A stretch of DNA of 64,000 bases, from positions 620,001 through 684,000 of the forward strand of contig NZ_CP110005.1 in the NCBI RefSeq assembly GCF_025947225.1, in the 5' to 3' direction. This DNA is from Flavobacterium sp. N2270 (GTDB taxonomy: Bacteria > Bacteroidota > Bacteroidia > Flavobacteriales > Flavobacteriaceae). Under the pieces are notes generated by a model. The model worked only from the letters and a program-made list of their open reading frames with translations, ran no database searches and was not told the DNA's origin. The position numbers were made by a program, and so were the translations under genes. Below are positions 18,201 to 27,120 of the stretch, one piece after another. Every line of letters starts with the position of its first letter. The stretch's first letter is position 1.

Positions 18201-18669
18201 ATTTTGATTTGTAAGTAACATACGGATCTTCCATATCTACCCAATAACCCATTTTTTCGGTCAAATCGTTCCAAACATCTGTATAACGCATAACGGTTTT
18301 TTTACACGCTTCGTTATATTCTGCAACGGTGATTTTTGTACCAATGTCTTCTTTGGTAATTCCTAATTCTTTTTCAGTACCTAATTCAACTGGTAAACCA
18401 TGAGTATCCCAACCTGCTTTACGCTTAACTTGAAAACCTTTTTGAGTTTTATAACGACAAAAAATATCTTTAATAGCACGCGCCATTACGTGGTGAATTC
18501 CAGGTAATCCGTTTGCAGAAGGTGGCCCTTCAAAAAACACAAAAGGTGTTGCTCCTTCACGAGAAGTTACACTTTGTTCAAATATATTTTGTTTTTTCCA
18601 AAAATCAAGCACTTCAGATGCCACAGTTGGCAAATTAAGTCCTTTGTATTCAGTGAATTTTGTACTCAT
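15268..18669 (-). CDS. ileS: isoleucyl-tRNA synthetase
   Basis: 1133 residues. It charges tRNA-Ile and edits valine. The class I signatures are visible: the HIGH-type motif within PSANGLPGIHH (ending at residue 60) and KMSKR at 682-686. The CP1 editing domain lies between. The protein is some 200 residues longer than the E. coli enzyme, and the sequence around the first motif resembles the eukaryote-like IleS2 class, which is often less sensitive to mupirocin. Class assignment is an inference. It is followed by the DksA-like gene. Confidence 0.97.
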   Translation of the reverse strand: MSTKFTEYKGLNLPTVASEVLDFWKKQNIFEQSVTSREGATPFVFFEGPPSANGLPGIHHVMARAIKDIFCRYKTQKGFQVKRKAGWDTHGLPVELGTEKELGITKEDIGTKITVAEYNEACKKTVMRYTDVWNDLTEKMGYWVDMEDPYVTYKSKYMETVWWLLKEIYKKDLIYKGYTIQPYSPKAGTGLSSHEVNQPGSYRDVTDTTIVAQFKAIESTLPSFLKGFGTVYFMAWTTTPWTLPSNTALTVGPKIDYVLVKTFNQYTFEPINVVLAKNLVGKQFGKGFFATEETTDFENYKAGDKKIPYQIIAEGKGADLVGIRYEQLMKLALPNDNPENAFRVISGDFVTTEDGTGIVHTAPTFGADDAKVAKEATPEVPPMLVKDVNDNLVPLVDLQGRFIQGLGDYSGKYVKNEYYNDGEAPERSVDVEIAIQLKEENKAFKVEKYVHSYPHCWRTDKPILYYPLDSWFVKVTEVKERMFDLNETINWKPKATGEGRFGNWLKNANDWNLSRSRYWGIPLPIWRTEDGAEEMIVGSVEELYNEIEKSIAAGFQKENPFKGFEIGNMSEANYDLVDLHKNVVDAIVLVSPSGKPMQRESDLIDVWFDSGSMPYAQWHYPFENKEKIDENQDFPADFIAEGVDQTRGWFYTLHAIGTLVFDKVAYKNVVSNGLVLDKNGQKMSKRLGNAVDPFETLSEYGADATRWYMISNANPWDNLKFDLEGIAEVRRKFFGTLYNTYSFFSLYANIDGFTYAEAEIPLEERPEIDRWILSELHTLIKDVDAFYAEYEPTKATRAISDFVQENLSNWYVRLCRRRFWKGEYAQDKIAAYQTLYTCLLTVAKLSAPVAPFFMDRLYRDLTQATGSENFESVHLANFPVSVENFVDKSLESRMMKAQTVSSLVLSLRKKEMIKVRQPLQKVMIPVLDENQRAEIEAVSDLIKAEVNVKEVVLMDDASGVLVKQIKPNFKALGPRFGKDMGLISKEIQNFSQDQINQIEKDGNLEIVVSGKNINLTSEDVEILSQDIPGWLVANANGITVALDITITDELRNEGIARELVNRIQNIRKDSGFEVTDKIIVHIQNNEEIEQAVAANLSYIKSETLTNELLFKENLENGTEIEFDDLKTLILISK

Positions 18670-18768
18670 TTTGTCGTAATCTTAATTGAAGTTGCGAAAG
18701 TAGTGATTTATAGTAAATAGGCAAAAGGCAAAAGACAAAAGTTTGATGATTTGGTACTTAAAAAGGGT

Positions 18769-19482
18769 CTAATTAAAAACCTCTTTAAAAACTTCTACCG
18801 ATTTTGGCGTTTTAAAACCATCGACATTTAATGTAAAAAAATTGATGATGACTTTTAGAAGAATTTGTCTTTGATGAGCCGAAAAATAATTTTCTGTATT
18901 ATCAAGCTTTAAAGCCAAGAGCCTTTTTAGCAAAATCGTTTCATCAATCGACAAACTATTTGATGAAGGTGAAGCATTAAAAACTCCTTCTAATTGATCG
19001 AAATAATTAATTTCATCTGAAGGATTTTCTGGATAAAAACCCAAATATTTTGTAATTTGAATTAAAACAATTAGATGAAAATTTGAAATTTCATCATGAT
19101 TATCAAGCCATAATAAAGCGGTTTCTAGATATTCAAAAAGCGGTTCATTTGGTTCTTCTTCTTTTATTGCGTGGTTTAAAAATTCCGACAAGAACAAAAC
19201 AATTGTGGTTTTATAAATGTCGTAACCTATAGTTTGATAAGGGTTTGCTATTTTAATATCTTTAAAGCGCTCTAAAGTTCCTTTATTTTTATTTGTAGCC
19301 TCAATTTCAAGTTGCATTAAAGGTTGAAAAAAAGCAATTTTTTGTTTGTTGTTTTTTCCTGTAAAAGCGTTATTTACAAAATAAGACTTTATTCCATTAC
19401 TTTGAGTGAAACACTTAACAATAAGGCTTTTCTCTTGGTATTTTAAAGTAGAAATTACAATAGCTTTGGTTTTAATTTGCAT
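18769..19482 (-). CDS. recO: DNA repair protein RecO
   Basis: 237 residues, with an N-terminal OB-fold (IVISTLKYQEKSLIVKCFTQSNG) and a helical C-terminal part. RecO works with RecR to load RecA on SSB-coated gaps. The zinc-binding cysteines found in some RecO proteins are absent. Its ATG shares one base with the stop codon of porZ (TAATG), so translation of the two is coupled. The 99 bases after the stop, up to ileS, hold short direct repeats and no recognisable terminator. Confidence 0.93.
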   Translation of the reverse strand: MQIKTKAIVISTLKYQEKSLIVKCFTQSNGIKSYFVNNAFTGKNNKQKIAFFQPLMQLEIEATNKNKGTLERFKDIKIANPYQTIGYDIYKTTIVLFLSEFLNHAIKEEEPNEPLFEYLETALLWLDNHDEISNFHLIVLIQITKYLGFYPENPSDEINYFDQLEGVFNASPSSNSLSIDETILLKRLLALKLDNTENYFSAHQRQILLKVIINFFTLNVDGFKTPKSVEVFKEVFN

Positions 19483-21779
19483 TATCGAATAACCATTACT
19501 TTCTTAACAGTTGTGTCTGTTCCATCCTCAGAAGATATAAAAACCATATATACTCCTGATGCAACTTTATGACTTCCGAAGGCAGTTTGATCCCACTCTA
19601 TTGTTCCCCCTGAAGAGGTGGTTTCATGAACCAAATTTCCTTCAATATCAGTGATTTTTATATTTGCTTGATCAGTTAACCCTGCTATTTTAATTGTGCC
19701 CGAATAATTTGGACGCACTGGGTTTGGATATACAAAAACATCAGCCAAATCGTCGCTAGGTTTTGTAGAAGTCCCTAAAAAAGAAACCATTCCCATATCG
19801 GTAGCAAAAAAGACTTCACCCGTTACACCATCTATTTCAATATCGTTAACATTGTTGCTTGGCAAAGGTGAGTTTGATTTTGTAAATTGATAAATGGTTT
19901 CTTGTCCATTTGATGAAACCAAGAAAACTCCACCATCAGCAATTGAAACCCATTTATTATTGGCACCATCAACCACAATATCTAAAATTGTTTGCTGGTA
20001 GAATAATTCTTGAGCCAAATCTCCTTCTTGAATAATAATTGATGTCGTGGTAAATTCGGTATCTGAAACAAACCTGTCTACACTAGATAATATTCTTAAT
20101 CCTTTAAATGTCCCAATCCAAAGTTGGTTTCTATTGTCAATTGCAACACATCTTACATCGTTATCGGGCAGATTTCCATTTTCTACATTAATAACAGCGG
20201 TTTTGTTGTTATATGTATCATTAAACACCAATAAACCATCATTAATAGTTGGAACCCATTTCGTTCTATTCTTGTCAATTGCTATAGGAGCATATCTTCC
20301 ATTAGAAATTGTTGGTAATACTGCAGACATATCATAAGATTGCCATTGGCCATTTGTTCTTAATACTTTTAAAGGCTTTGTTACTGCTGCGTTGGTTACC
20401 CATAAATTCCCATCTTTATCAAAGGCGGGGCTGTTAATTCTTACATCAATATAACTTGGATTTGGAGGCGATAATGTTAACGACTCTAAACCATTTGGAG
20501 CTGTATTTACACTATTATATAAAGTGACTCCGTCATCATTCACTTTTAACAAGCCCGAAAAAAAAGAACTTGCATAAATTTCATTATTGTTATTTGGGTT
20601 TATCGCTAAATCTGAAATTGATTTTGCTTCAAATAAATCGTCATATGGGATTAGTTCCCAACCCAAGTCTTCAGAATATTTACTGATTCCAAAACTATCT
20701 AATGGATATGGATTATAAAGTCTTGAGTAATCTCCATAAACTGCCCAAAGATAATTTTGAGCTTTTTTTACTCTAAATATGTAATTTCGAACAGGTCCGT
20801 TTGGACTCATACTCTCAAAAGTAGTTGGATTTGATAGTAATGTAGAAAACAAACCATTGCTTTCTGTTCCAATAAAAATTTGATTACCTACAACTGTTGC
20901 TGCTGTAAAGTTCACAGTATATGAAGGAATATTTGTTATATGAGCTGCTAAAGAATAAACCTCATCAATTACATAAATATTATTTCTAGTTGTAATTATA
21001 ACTTCACTAGAATTAGTTTTAATTTTTAATCCGCTTTGAGCTTGACTTAAAACCTCTACGAATGTAGCTCCAGTGTACCTGTATGTTTTAGAGTTGGTAT
21101 TCATGGCAACTATTGTATTATTAAAGGTTACAATTCCGAACCAATATCCTGCATCAAACGTTTGCCATTGAGAAAAATCGTATATAAAAGGATTATTTAA
21201 GCTTGCTTTTCTAATTCCATAAAGTGTTGTTACAGCATAAATTTCATCATTTAAAACTGTAGTTTGCAAAACCTTTACCTCTTCTCCTGCTGGTCCAATA
21301 AAGTAAGTGGATTCAAACTCTAAGTTTGAAAGGTTTAACACCGAAACACCATAATCACATGAAATATAAAGTTTGCCATTATACTCATATAAATCATTAA
21401 TTCTCTTAATATTTGGAGCTACGGGAACTTCTTCAATAATATCAACCTTAGTAGTAACACTCCCATCTTCATTTACAATAACTAATTGTCCATTACTGCT
21501 TCCTGCTATCGTTTTATTAAAGGCATCTGAATGATGTATTGCGGTAATAGATTCTGGTTTAAATCCATTAATAGAATTATAAATATTTAGATCGTTTAAA
21601 TTTAAATCTTTATAAAAAATACTATTTGTAGTAGCTGCAAAAACGGCGTTCAAACCACCTTCTACATCAACAATTTCATTATAGGAATAATAACTTTTCC
21701 ACAACTGGTTTTGTTGTGGAAAAACGAAATGACTACATATTATAAAAAGAAATGCTATTTTGAATTTCATATTCTTCAA
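19482..21779 (-). CDS. porZ: PorZ-type beta-propeller protein of the type IX secretion system
   Basis: 765 residues. A signal peptide (ending VFPQ) is followed by two-component-regulator-type beta-propeller repeats (about 25-670) and a C-terminal type A sorting domain (about 680-765: VFVYPNPVRPNYSG...VASGVYMVFI...KKVMVIR). PorZ is a surface component of the type IX secretion machinery that takes part in attaching cargo to surface lipopolysaccharide, as known from Porphyromonas gingivalis. The overlap with recO appears to be a conserved neighbour pair in Flavobacteria. The protein is itself a type IX substrate by its sorting domain. Confidence 0.88.
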   Translation of the reverse strand: MKNMKFKIAFLFIICSHFVFPQQNQLWKSYYSYNEIVDVEGGLNAVFAATTNSIFYKDLNLNDLNIYNSINGFKPESITAIHHSDAFNKTIAGSSNGQLVIVNEDGSVTTKVDIIEEVPVAPNIKRINDLYEYNGKLYISCDYGVSVLNLSNLEFESTYFIGPAGEEVKVLQTTVLNDEIYAVTTLYGIRKASLNNPFIYDFSQWQTFDAGYWFGIVTFNNTIVAMNTNSKTYRYTGATFVEVLSQAQSGLKIKTNSSEVIITTRNNIYVIDEVYSLAAHITNIPSYTVNFTAATVVGNQIFIGTESNGLFSTLLSNPTTFESMSPNGPVRNYIFRVKKAQNYLWAVYGDYSRLYNPYPLDSFGISKYSEDLGWELIPYDDLFEAKSISDLAINPNNNNEIYASSFFSGLLKVNDDGVTLYNSVNTAPNGLESLTLSPPNPSYIDVRINSPAFDKDGNLWVTNAAVTKPLKVLRTNGQWQSYDMSAVLPTISNGRYAPIAIDKNRTKWVPTINDGLLVFNDTYNNKTAVINVENGNLPDNDVRCVAIDNRNQLWIGTFKGLRILSSVDRFVSDTEFTTTSIIIQEGDLAQELFYQQTILDIVVDGANNKWVSIADGGVFLVSSNGQETIYQFTKSNSPLPSNNVNDIEIDGVTGEVFFATDMGMVSFLGTSTKPSDDLADVFVYPNPVRPNYSGTIKIAGLTDQANIKITDIEGNLVHETTSSGGTIEWDQTAFGSHKVASGVYMVFISSEDGTDTTVKKVMVIR

Positions 21780-21835
21780 CTTTATACAAATATACTATAA
21801 ACGTATAAATATGGTTTTGGTATATTCATAAAATA

Positions 21836-21867
21836 AAAAAGGTTTTCGAATTAACGAAAACCTTTTT
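21836..21867 (-). terminator. gdhA terminator
   Basis: A 13-bp AT-rich stem centred on GGTTTTCG/CGAAAACC with a 6-nt loop AATTAA and T-rich tails on both sides. It lies 18 bases after the gdhA stop. Confidence 0.85.
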
Positions 21868-21884
21868 AAAAAAATGTTAGTGAT

Positions 21885-23228
21885 TTATACTACACCTTGA
21901 CCAAGCATAGCGTCAGCTACTTTAACAAAACCTGCAATATTAGCTCCTTTCACATAGTCAACATAACCATCTGAATCTTTACCATATTTTACACAAGCCT
22001 CGTGTATATTTGCCATAATACTTTTTAATTTCTCATCAACCTCTTCACTTGTCCATCCTAAACGTAGTGAATTTTGAGACATTTCTAAACCAGAAGTTGC
22101 AACACCTCCTGCGTTAGATGCTTTTCCTGGAGCAAATAATATTTTTGCTTTTTGGAATACTTCAATTGCCTCTGGAGTTGAAGGCATGTTTGCACCTTCA
22201 GCAACACAAATACATCCGTTTGCTACTAATGCTTTTGCTTCTTCTTCATTTAATTCATTTTGAGTAGCACAAGGTAATGCAACATCGCATTTTACTTCCC
22301 ATGGACGTTTTCCTTCAACAAATTTTGCGTTTGGATATTTTTTTACATATTCTGAAATTCTTGCGAAATCTACATTTTTAATTTGCATAATGTGTGCTAA
22401 TTTCTCAGCATCAAATCCATCCGCATCATAAATATATCCTGAAGAATCAGAAGCTGTAACAGGTTTTCCACCTAGTTCAATTACTTTTTCAATAGCATAT
22501 TGAGCTACATTTCCTGAACCAGAAACTACAACTGTTTTACCAGAAAAACTTTGACCTTTAGTTGCAAGCATACTTTGTGCAAAATAAACATCTCCATAAC
22601 CTGTTGCTTCAGGACGCATTAATGATCCTCCAAAAGAAGGTCCTTTTCCTGTTAAAACTCCTGTGAATTCGTTTCTTAATCTTTTGTACTGACCAAACAT
22701 GAATCCTACTTCTCTTCCACCTACACCAATATCTCCAGCAGGTACATCTGTATCAGCTCCAATGTGTTTTGATAATTCTGTCATGAATGCTTGACAGAAA
22801 CGCATAATTTCGTTTTCTGATTTTCCTTTAGGATCAAAATCAGCTCCACCTTTTCCACCACCCATAGGCAATGTTGTTAAACTATTTTTAAACGTTTGCT
22901 CAAAAGCTAAAAACTTTAAAATACTTAAATTAACAGATGGATGAAAACGAATACCTCCTTTATAAGGCCCAATAGCTGAATTCATTTGAATACGATAACC
23001 TCTGTTTACTTGAGTTTTTCCAGCATCATCTTGCCATACAACTCTAAACATAATTACACGCTCAGACTCAACCATTCTTTCCAAAAGCATTTTGTTTTGG
23101 TATTTTTTATTTTCTTCAATAAAAGGAATAACTGTTTCAGCTACTTCTTTAACCGCCTGCATAAATTCAGGCTCATTTGGATTTCTTTTAGCTACTGCTT
23201 CAATAAAAGATGATACGCTTTCTTTCAT
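21885..23228 (-). CDS. gdhA: NADP-specific glutamate dehydrogenase
   Basis: 447 residues, the hexameric small form. It makes glutamate from 2-oxoglutarate and ammonia. The catalytic lysine K126 is in PMGGGKGGAD, the substrate-binding segment YKGGIRFHPSVN is at 89-100, and a Rossmann motif VVVSGSGNVA is present. A single gene with its own promoter (23279-23286) and terminator. The leader of about 45 nt contains a perfect ATTAAGT-TTAG-ACTTAAT inverted repeat at 23251-23268, which might bind a regulator or form an mRNA hairpin. Confidence 0.97.
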   Translation of the reverse strand: MKESVSSFIEAVAKRNPNEPEFMQAVKEVAETVIPFIEENKKYQNKMLLERMVESERVIMFRVVWQDDAGKTQVNRGYRIQMNSAIGPYKGGIRFHPSVNLSILKFLAFEQTFKNSLTTLPMGGGKGGADFDPKGKSENEIMRFCQAFMTELSKHIGADTDVPAGDIGVGGREVGFMFGQYKRLRNEFTGVLTGKGPSFGGSLMRPEATGYGDVYFAQSMLATKGQSFSGKTVVVSGSGNVAQYAIEKVIELGGKPVTASDSSGYIYDADGFDAEKLAHIMQIKNVDFARISEYVKKYPNAKFVEGKRPWEVKCDVALPCATQNELNEEEAKALVANGCICVAEGANMPSTPEAIEVFQKAKILFAPGKASNAGGVATSGLEMSQNSLRLGWTSEEVDEKLKSIMANIHEACVKYGKDSDGYVDYVKGANIAGFVKVADAMLGQGVV

Positions 23229-23250
23229 GATATTATTGTTTTGATTTACT

Positions 23251-23268
23251 ATTAAGTTTAGACTTAAT
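23251..23268. promoter_or_regulatory. inverted repeat in the gdhA leader
   Basis: ATTAAGT-TTAG-ACTTAAT, perfect 7-bp arms, between the -7 element and the gdhA start. As RNA it would be a weak AT-rich hairpin; as DNA it could be a repressor site. Function not known. Confidence 0.35.
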
Positions 23269-23278
23269 TTTCGAGGAA

Positions 23279-23286
23279 CAAATATA
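23279..23286 (-). promoter_or_regulatory. gdhA promoter -7 element
   Basis: Minus-strand TATATTTG, an exact TAnnTTTG match, giving a leader of about 45 nt. Confidence 0.55.
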
Positions 23287-23399
23287 CATTTTTAAAAATC
23301 ACACGTGAAATTTTTACAAAAAAAAGAGTGAAAAAGTAAAAATTAAGAAATTTTAAACAAGAATTTTAATATTTTTTTTTTATGTGAACTTAGTTTTTA

Positions 23400-23407
23400 T
23401 ATATTTG
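23400..23407 (+). promoter_or_regulatory. promoter -7 element of the THC0290_0291 family gene
   Basis: TATATTTG, an exact TAnnTTTG match, 25 bases before ATG 23432. It lies downstream of an in-frame ATG at 23384, which therefore cannot be the start. Confidence 0.55.
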
Positions 23408-23431
23408 TCCGACAATCGAAAACTTTTAGTA

Positions 23432-24211
23432 ATGACTAAAAAAATTAAACACTTCGTTTTTTTACTATTATTATCACCATTATTTTCGAATGCTCAATTT
23501 GGTTTTTCTCACGAAATAGGAGCATTTGTTGGTGGTGTAGCATTCCAATCTGACTTTGGAGTACGTCATGATATGAAAACAAATGCTGGTAATACCGGTT
23601 TTGGTATTGGATTAGTACATTATATGAACTTTGCATACAGAGCAGAGTGTAATTGTTATACTCCAGAAACTTATTTTAATGATCATTTTAAATTGCGTTC
23701 TGAGCTATCTTATAATAGTACAAAATTAGAGCATTTTGGAGAATGGGCTGAAAAAAACTCTATTTGGGGTAACCAATTAAAAGCCATGAAAGGTGAAGCT
23801 AAAGTTACTGATATAGGAATGCAGTTAGAGTACTTTCCATTAAGCATTAGAGAGTTTACAGCTACAGATGGTGCTTTTGCTCCATTTATTGCATTAGGTG
23901 CACATTATAGTTTTTTCCAAAATAATACATATTCAGAGTTAGGCCCCTTAGGAACACCTATTACAACTTATCCTGATTATCTGCCAGATGGTTATTCTTC
24001 TGAAGGAGGTAGCACTTTCTCGGTTGTTTCGAGTATTGGTTCTCGTTATAAATTAACAGAATTATCAGATCTATTTATTGAGTTAAGATGGCAATACTAT
24101 TTTTCTGACTGGGTTGATGGATTAAGAAAAGATCCTGACTTATATTCAGAAAATAAAGCAAACGACTGGAACTTATGGCTTCATGTTGGATACATCTATT
24201 ATTTAGATTAA
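23432..24211 (+). CDS. THC0290_0291 family exported protein
   Basis: 259 residues from the chosen start (MTKKIKHFVF). Signal peptide ending SNAQ, then glycine- and aromatic-rich alternating strands (GFGIGLVHYMNF, FIALGAHYSFF, ELRWQYYFSDW) that suggest an outer-membrane beta-barrel of eight or so strands. It resembles the flavobacterial THC0290_0291 family, which has no known function. An in-frame ATG at 23384 precedes the promoter and is rejected. Single gene with its own promoter and terminator. Confidence 0.8.
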   Translation: MTKKIKHFVFLLLLSPLFSNAQFGFSHEIGAFVGGVAFQSDFGVRHDMKTNAGNTGFGIGLVHYMNFAYRAECNCYTPETYFNDHFKLRSELSYNSTKLEHFGEWAEKNSIWGNQLKAMKGEAKVTDIGMQLEYFPLSIREFTATDGAFAPFIALGAHYSFFQNNTYSELGPLGTPITTYPDYLPDGYSSEGGSTFSVVSSIGSRYKLTELSDLFIELRWQYYFSDWVDGLRKDPDLYSENKANDWNLWLHVGYIYYLD

Positions 24212-24238
24212 AAAACATAAAATATACATTTAATAAAG

Positions 24239-24265
24239 AAGTCTTGGTAAAACAAGACTTTTTTT
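24239..24265 (+). terminator. terminator
   Basis: An 8-bp stem AAGTCTTG/CAAGACTT, 6-nt loop, then seven T. It ends the THC0290_0291 family gene. Confidence 0.88.
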
Positions 24266-24333
24266 ATGCTTAGAAATTACATATGATTAATGTTACCTGA
24301 ATTGGGATAAGTTAAAAAGTAAATTCAAATGAT

Positions 24334-24341
24334 TACTTTTG
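24334..24341 (+). promoter_or_regulatory. promoter -7 element of the ArsC-like gene
   Basis: TACTTTTG, an exact TAnnTTTG match, 12 bases before ATG 24353. The predicted message has a very short leader. Confidence 0.5.
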
Positions 24342-24352
24342 TAAAAAAAAGA

Positions 24353-24709
24353 ATGAACACTGTATATTATTTACCCTCTTGTGACACTTGTCGAAAAATA
24401 ATCAAATCTTTACCAAAAGATATTGAGTTAGATTTTCAAGATATAAAAGAAAATCCCATAAATGAAGAATCACTCGCAAAAATGTATGCCCTTTCAGGAA
24501 GTTATGAAGCTTTGTTTAGCAAAAGAGCACAATTATACAAAGAAAGAGGCTTAAAAAATCAAAAATTAACTGAAGATGACTATAAGTCTTTAATTTTAGA
24601 ACACTATACTTTTTTAAGCAGACCTGTATTTATCATTAAAAATGAAATATTCATTGGAAATTCTCAACCAAATATTTTAAAATTAATGAAGAGCTTAGGA
24701 AATGTCTAA
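24353..24709 (+). CDS. ArsC/Spx-like thioredoxin-fold protein
   Basis: 118 residues from the chosen start (MNTVYYLPSC). It has the ArsC/Spx fold with a CxxC pair C10-C13 (SCDTCRK) at the start of the first helix and the family's RPVFII segment near the C-terminus. Members reduce arsenate or regulate RNA polymerase; no ars genes lie nearby, so arsenate reduction is unproven. An in-frame ATG at 24329 overlaps the promoter and is rejected. The gene overlaps the transporter gene by 8 bases. Confidence 0.8.
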   Translation: MNTVYYLPSCDTCRKIIKSLPKDIELDFQDIKENPINEESLAKMYALSGSYEALFSKRAQLYKERGLKNQKLTEDDYKSLILEHYTFLSRPVFIIKNEIFIGNSQPNILKLMKSLGNV

Positions 24710-25601
24710 AAGATTATTCGCTTTAATTGGCGCAACATTTGTAGCTTTAATTTATGGTGGCACATTTATCTTTGCTAAAGATGTAATGCCAACTTACATA
24801 AAGCCTTATGGATTTATCTTAATAAGAGCATTAGGTGGCGCTATATTGTTTTGGCTTTTAACATTTTTTGGTCCAAAAGAACGAATTGAATTAAATGATT
24901 TTCCACGTATAATTGCGGCATCTTTATTTGGAGTAGTAATTAACCAACTGACTTTTTTTAAAGGACTAAGTTTAACATCTCCCATAAGTGCTTCGGTGAT
25001 TATGGTTACTGCTCCTATTTTAGTGTTGATTTTATCAGCAATTCTTATTAAAGAAAAAATTGAAATCAAGAAAGTATTTGGGATAATTATTGGACTAACC
25101 GGAACGTCAATATTAATTCTTTACGGAAAAGATATTCAAAACAGTCCAAACGCAAGTTTTGGGAATTTTTTAGTTTTTATAAATGCTGCTTCCTATGCTG
25201 TATATCTAATTATAATTAAAAAATTGATTACTAAATATCATGCTTTTACATTTATTAAATGGATTTATACTTTTGGTTTGTTATTTGTGCTTCCATTTGG
25301 TTATCAAGAGTTTATAGAAATAAATTGGTCAAGTATTCCAACAAATATTTATTATAATATTGGGTTTGTAGTCTTATTTACAACATTCTTAGCTTACTTA
25401 ATCAATTTAATGGCTATGAAAGAACTAAAACCTACAACTTTATCGGTTTTTATCTATTTACAACCTCTATTTGCCTCTATAATTGCAATAGTTCTGCAAA
25501 AAGACGAACTTACTTTTATCAAAGTAATTTCTGCTGTTTTAATTTTTATTGGTGTTTATTTAGTTACACATCAAAAAGTAAAAAAGGCTACCGAATACTA
25601 A
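24702..25601 (+). CDS. EamA/DMT family transporter
   Basis: 299 residues with about ten hydrophobic segments in two EamA repeats, the plan of drug/metabolite transporters. The second half carries FIYLQPLFASIIAIVLQKDE, the usual last-but-one helix. Members export amino acids, nucleosides or other small metabolites; the substrate cannot be read from sequence. Translationally coupled to the ArsC-like gene by an 8-base overlap. Confidence 0.9.
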   Translation: MSKRLFALIGATFVALIYGGTFIFAKDVMPTYIKPYGFILIRALGGAILFWLLTFFGPKERIELNDFPRIIAASLFGVVINQLTFFKGLSLTSPISASVIMVTAPILVLILSAILIKEKIEIKKVFGIIIGLTGTSILILYGKDIQNSPNASFGNFLVFINAASYAVYLIIIKKLITKYHAFTFIKWIYTFGLLFVLPFGYQEFIEINWSSIPTNIYYNIGFVVLFTTFLAYLINLMAMKELKPTTLSVFIYLQPLFASIIAIVLQKDELTFIKVISAVLIFIGVYLVTHQKVKKATEY

Positions 25602-25619
25602 ACACTGAACACTTTTTCT

Positions 25620-25627
25620 TATCTTTG
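25620..25627 (+). promoter_or_regulatory. yicC-gmk-nadD promoter -7 element
   Basis: TATCTTTG, an exact TAnnTTTG match, 22 bases before the yicC start. Confidence 0.55.
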
Positions 25628-25648
25628 AACTCTATTTTAAGTTAATTT

Positions 25649-26509
25649 ATGATACAATCAATGACAGGTTTTGGTAAAGCCTTTTTACAATTACCTAATA
25701 AAAAAATAACTGTTGAGTTAAAATCTTTAAACAGCAAAGGTTTAGATCTTAATGTTAGAACTCCTTCAATTTACAGAGAAATGGAATTACAAATTCGTAA
25801 TACTATTGCTCAAAAGCTAGAACGAGGAAAAATTGATTTTTCATTATATATTGAAGTTACTGGCGAAGAAACATCTGCTAAAATAAATGTGCCTATTATA
25901 AAAGGTTATATGAAACAAATGCAAGAAGTTATTTCTAATGCAGATGAAACCGAGTTAATGAAAATGGCTGTTAGAATGCCGGATGCATTAAAAACAGAAC
26001 GTGAAGAATTAGACAAAGAAGAATGGAAACACATCGAATCTGTTATCAACGAAGCTTTGACTAATATTGATAACTTTAGAACAGACGAAGGAGCTTCTCT
26101 TGAAAAAGAATTTCAATTGCGTATAACAAATATTCGCTCTTATATGGAACAAGCTTTAGTATTGGACCCCGAAAGAGTACAAAACATTAAAGACCGCCTT
26201 TTTACAGCTATAGAAGAACTAAAAGTTACTGTTGACGAAAACCGTTTTGAGCAAGAGTTAATTTATTATCTAGAAAAATTAGACATAACTGAAGAAAAAG
26301 TTCGTTTAACGAATCATTTAGACTATTTCTTAGAAACTATGAATAATGAGGGCGCTTTAGGTAGAAAACTAGGTTTCATTACTCAAGAGATGGGAAGAGA
26401 AATCAACACTATGGGTTCAAAATCGAACCATGCAGAAATGCAAAAATTAGTGGTAATGATGAAAGATGAATTGGAAAAAATTAAAGAACAAGTTCTAAAC
26501 GTTCTTTAA
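25649..26509 (+). CDS. yicC: YicC family endoribonuclease
   Basis: 286 residues, the normal length. The N-terminal signature MIQSMTGFGKA and the C-terminal EVLREINTMGSKSNHAEM-like block (here EMGREINTMGSKSNHAEM) are intact. YicC-type proteins are endoribonucleases that can help degrade small RNAs in E. coli. First gene of a three-gene run with gmk and nadD, with gaps of 24 and 14 bases. Confidence 0.93.
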   Translation: MIQSMTGFGKAFLQLPNKKITVELKSLNSKGLDLNVRTPSIYREMELQIRNTIAQKLERGKIDFSLYIEVTGEETSAKINVPIIKGYMKQMQEVISNADETELMKMAVRMPDALKTEREELDKEEWKHIESVINEALTNIDNFRTDEGASLEKEFQLRITNIRSYMEQALVLDPERVQNIKDRLFTAIEELKVTVDENRFEQELIYYLEKLDITEEKVRLTNHLDYFLETMNNEGALGRKLGFITQEMGREINTMGSKSNHAEMQKLVVMMKDELEKIKEQVLNVL

Positions 26510-26533
26510 AAAAGTTACAAAAACAACAACACA

Positions 26534-27106
26534 ATGACTAAAGGAAAATTATTGGTATTCTCTGCACCCTCTGGTTCAGGAAAAACGACTATAGTTAAAC
26601 ATTTATTAGCTCAACCTGATTTAAATCTTGAATTTTCTATTTCTTGTACCACTCGTGAACCAAGAGGAGAAGAAATTCATGGAAAAGATTACTACTTTAT
26701 TTCTTGGGAAGAATTTAAAAAACACATAAAAGCCGAAGATTTTGTAGAATGGGAAGAAGTATACACCGATAACTTCTATGGAACTTTACAAAAAGAAGTA
26801 GAACGTATTTGGGCTCTTGGCAAACATGTTATTTTTGATATTGATGTAGCGGGCGGATTACGAATCAAAAGTAAATTTCCAGAAGAAACTTTAGCTGTTT
26901 TTGTAAAACCACCAAGTGTTGATGAGTTAAAACGTAGACTTAAAGAACGTTCTACAGAAAGTGATGATAAAATTAATATGCGAATTGCTAAAGCACACGT
27001 AGAATTAGCAACTGCTCCTCAATTTGATAAAATTATTAAAAACTACGATTTAGATACTGCTAAACAAGAAGCTTATCAATTGGTTAAAGATTTTGTTTCA
27101 AAATAG
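26534..27106 (+). CDS. gmk: guanylate kinase
   Basis: 190 residues. It phosphorylates GMP to GDP with ATP. The P-loop APSGSGKTT is at 11-19, and the GMP-binding region SISCTTREPRGEEIHGKDYYF follows. Full length, between yicC and nadD, a gene order seen in many Bacteroidota. Confidence 0.97.
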   Translation: MTKGKLLVFSAPSGSGKTTIVKHLLAQPDLNLEFSISCTTREPRGEEIHGKDYYFISWEEFKKHIKAEDFVEWEEVYTDNFYGTLQKEVERIWALGKHVIFDIDVAGGLRIKSKFPEETLAVFVKPPSVDELKRRLKERSTESDDKINMRIAKAHVELATAPQFDKIIKNYDLDTAKQEAYQLVKDFVSK

Positions 27107-27120
27107 TAATTAGTAATATC

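Noticed and set aside
18718..18742. GGCAAAAGGCAAAAGACAAAAG direct repeats, and similar GGCAATAGGC units at 47675-47700
   Set aside because: Short, degenerate intergenic repeats; too few units for a CRISPR array and no sign of function.
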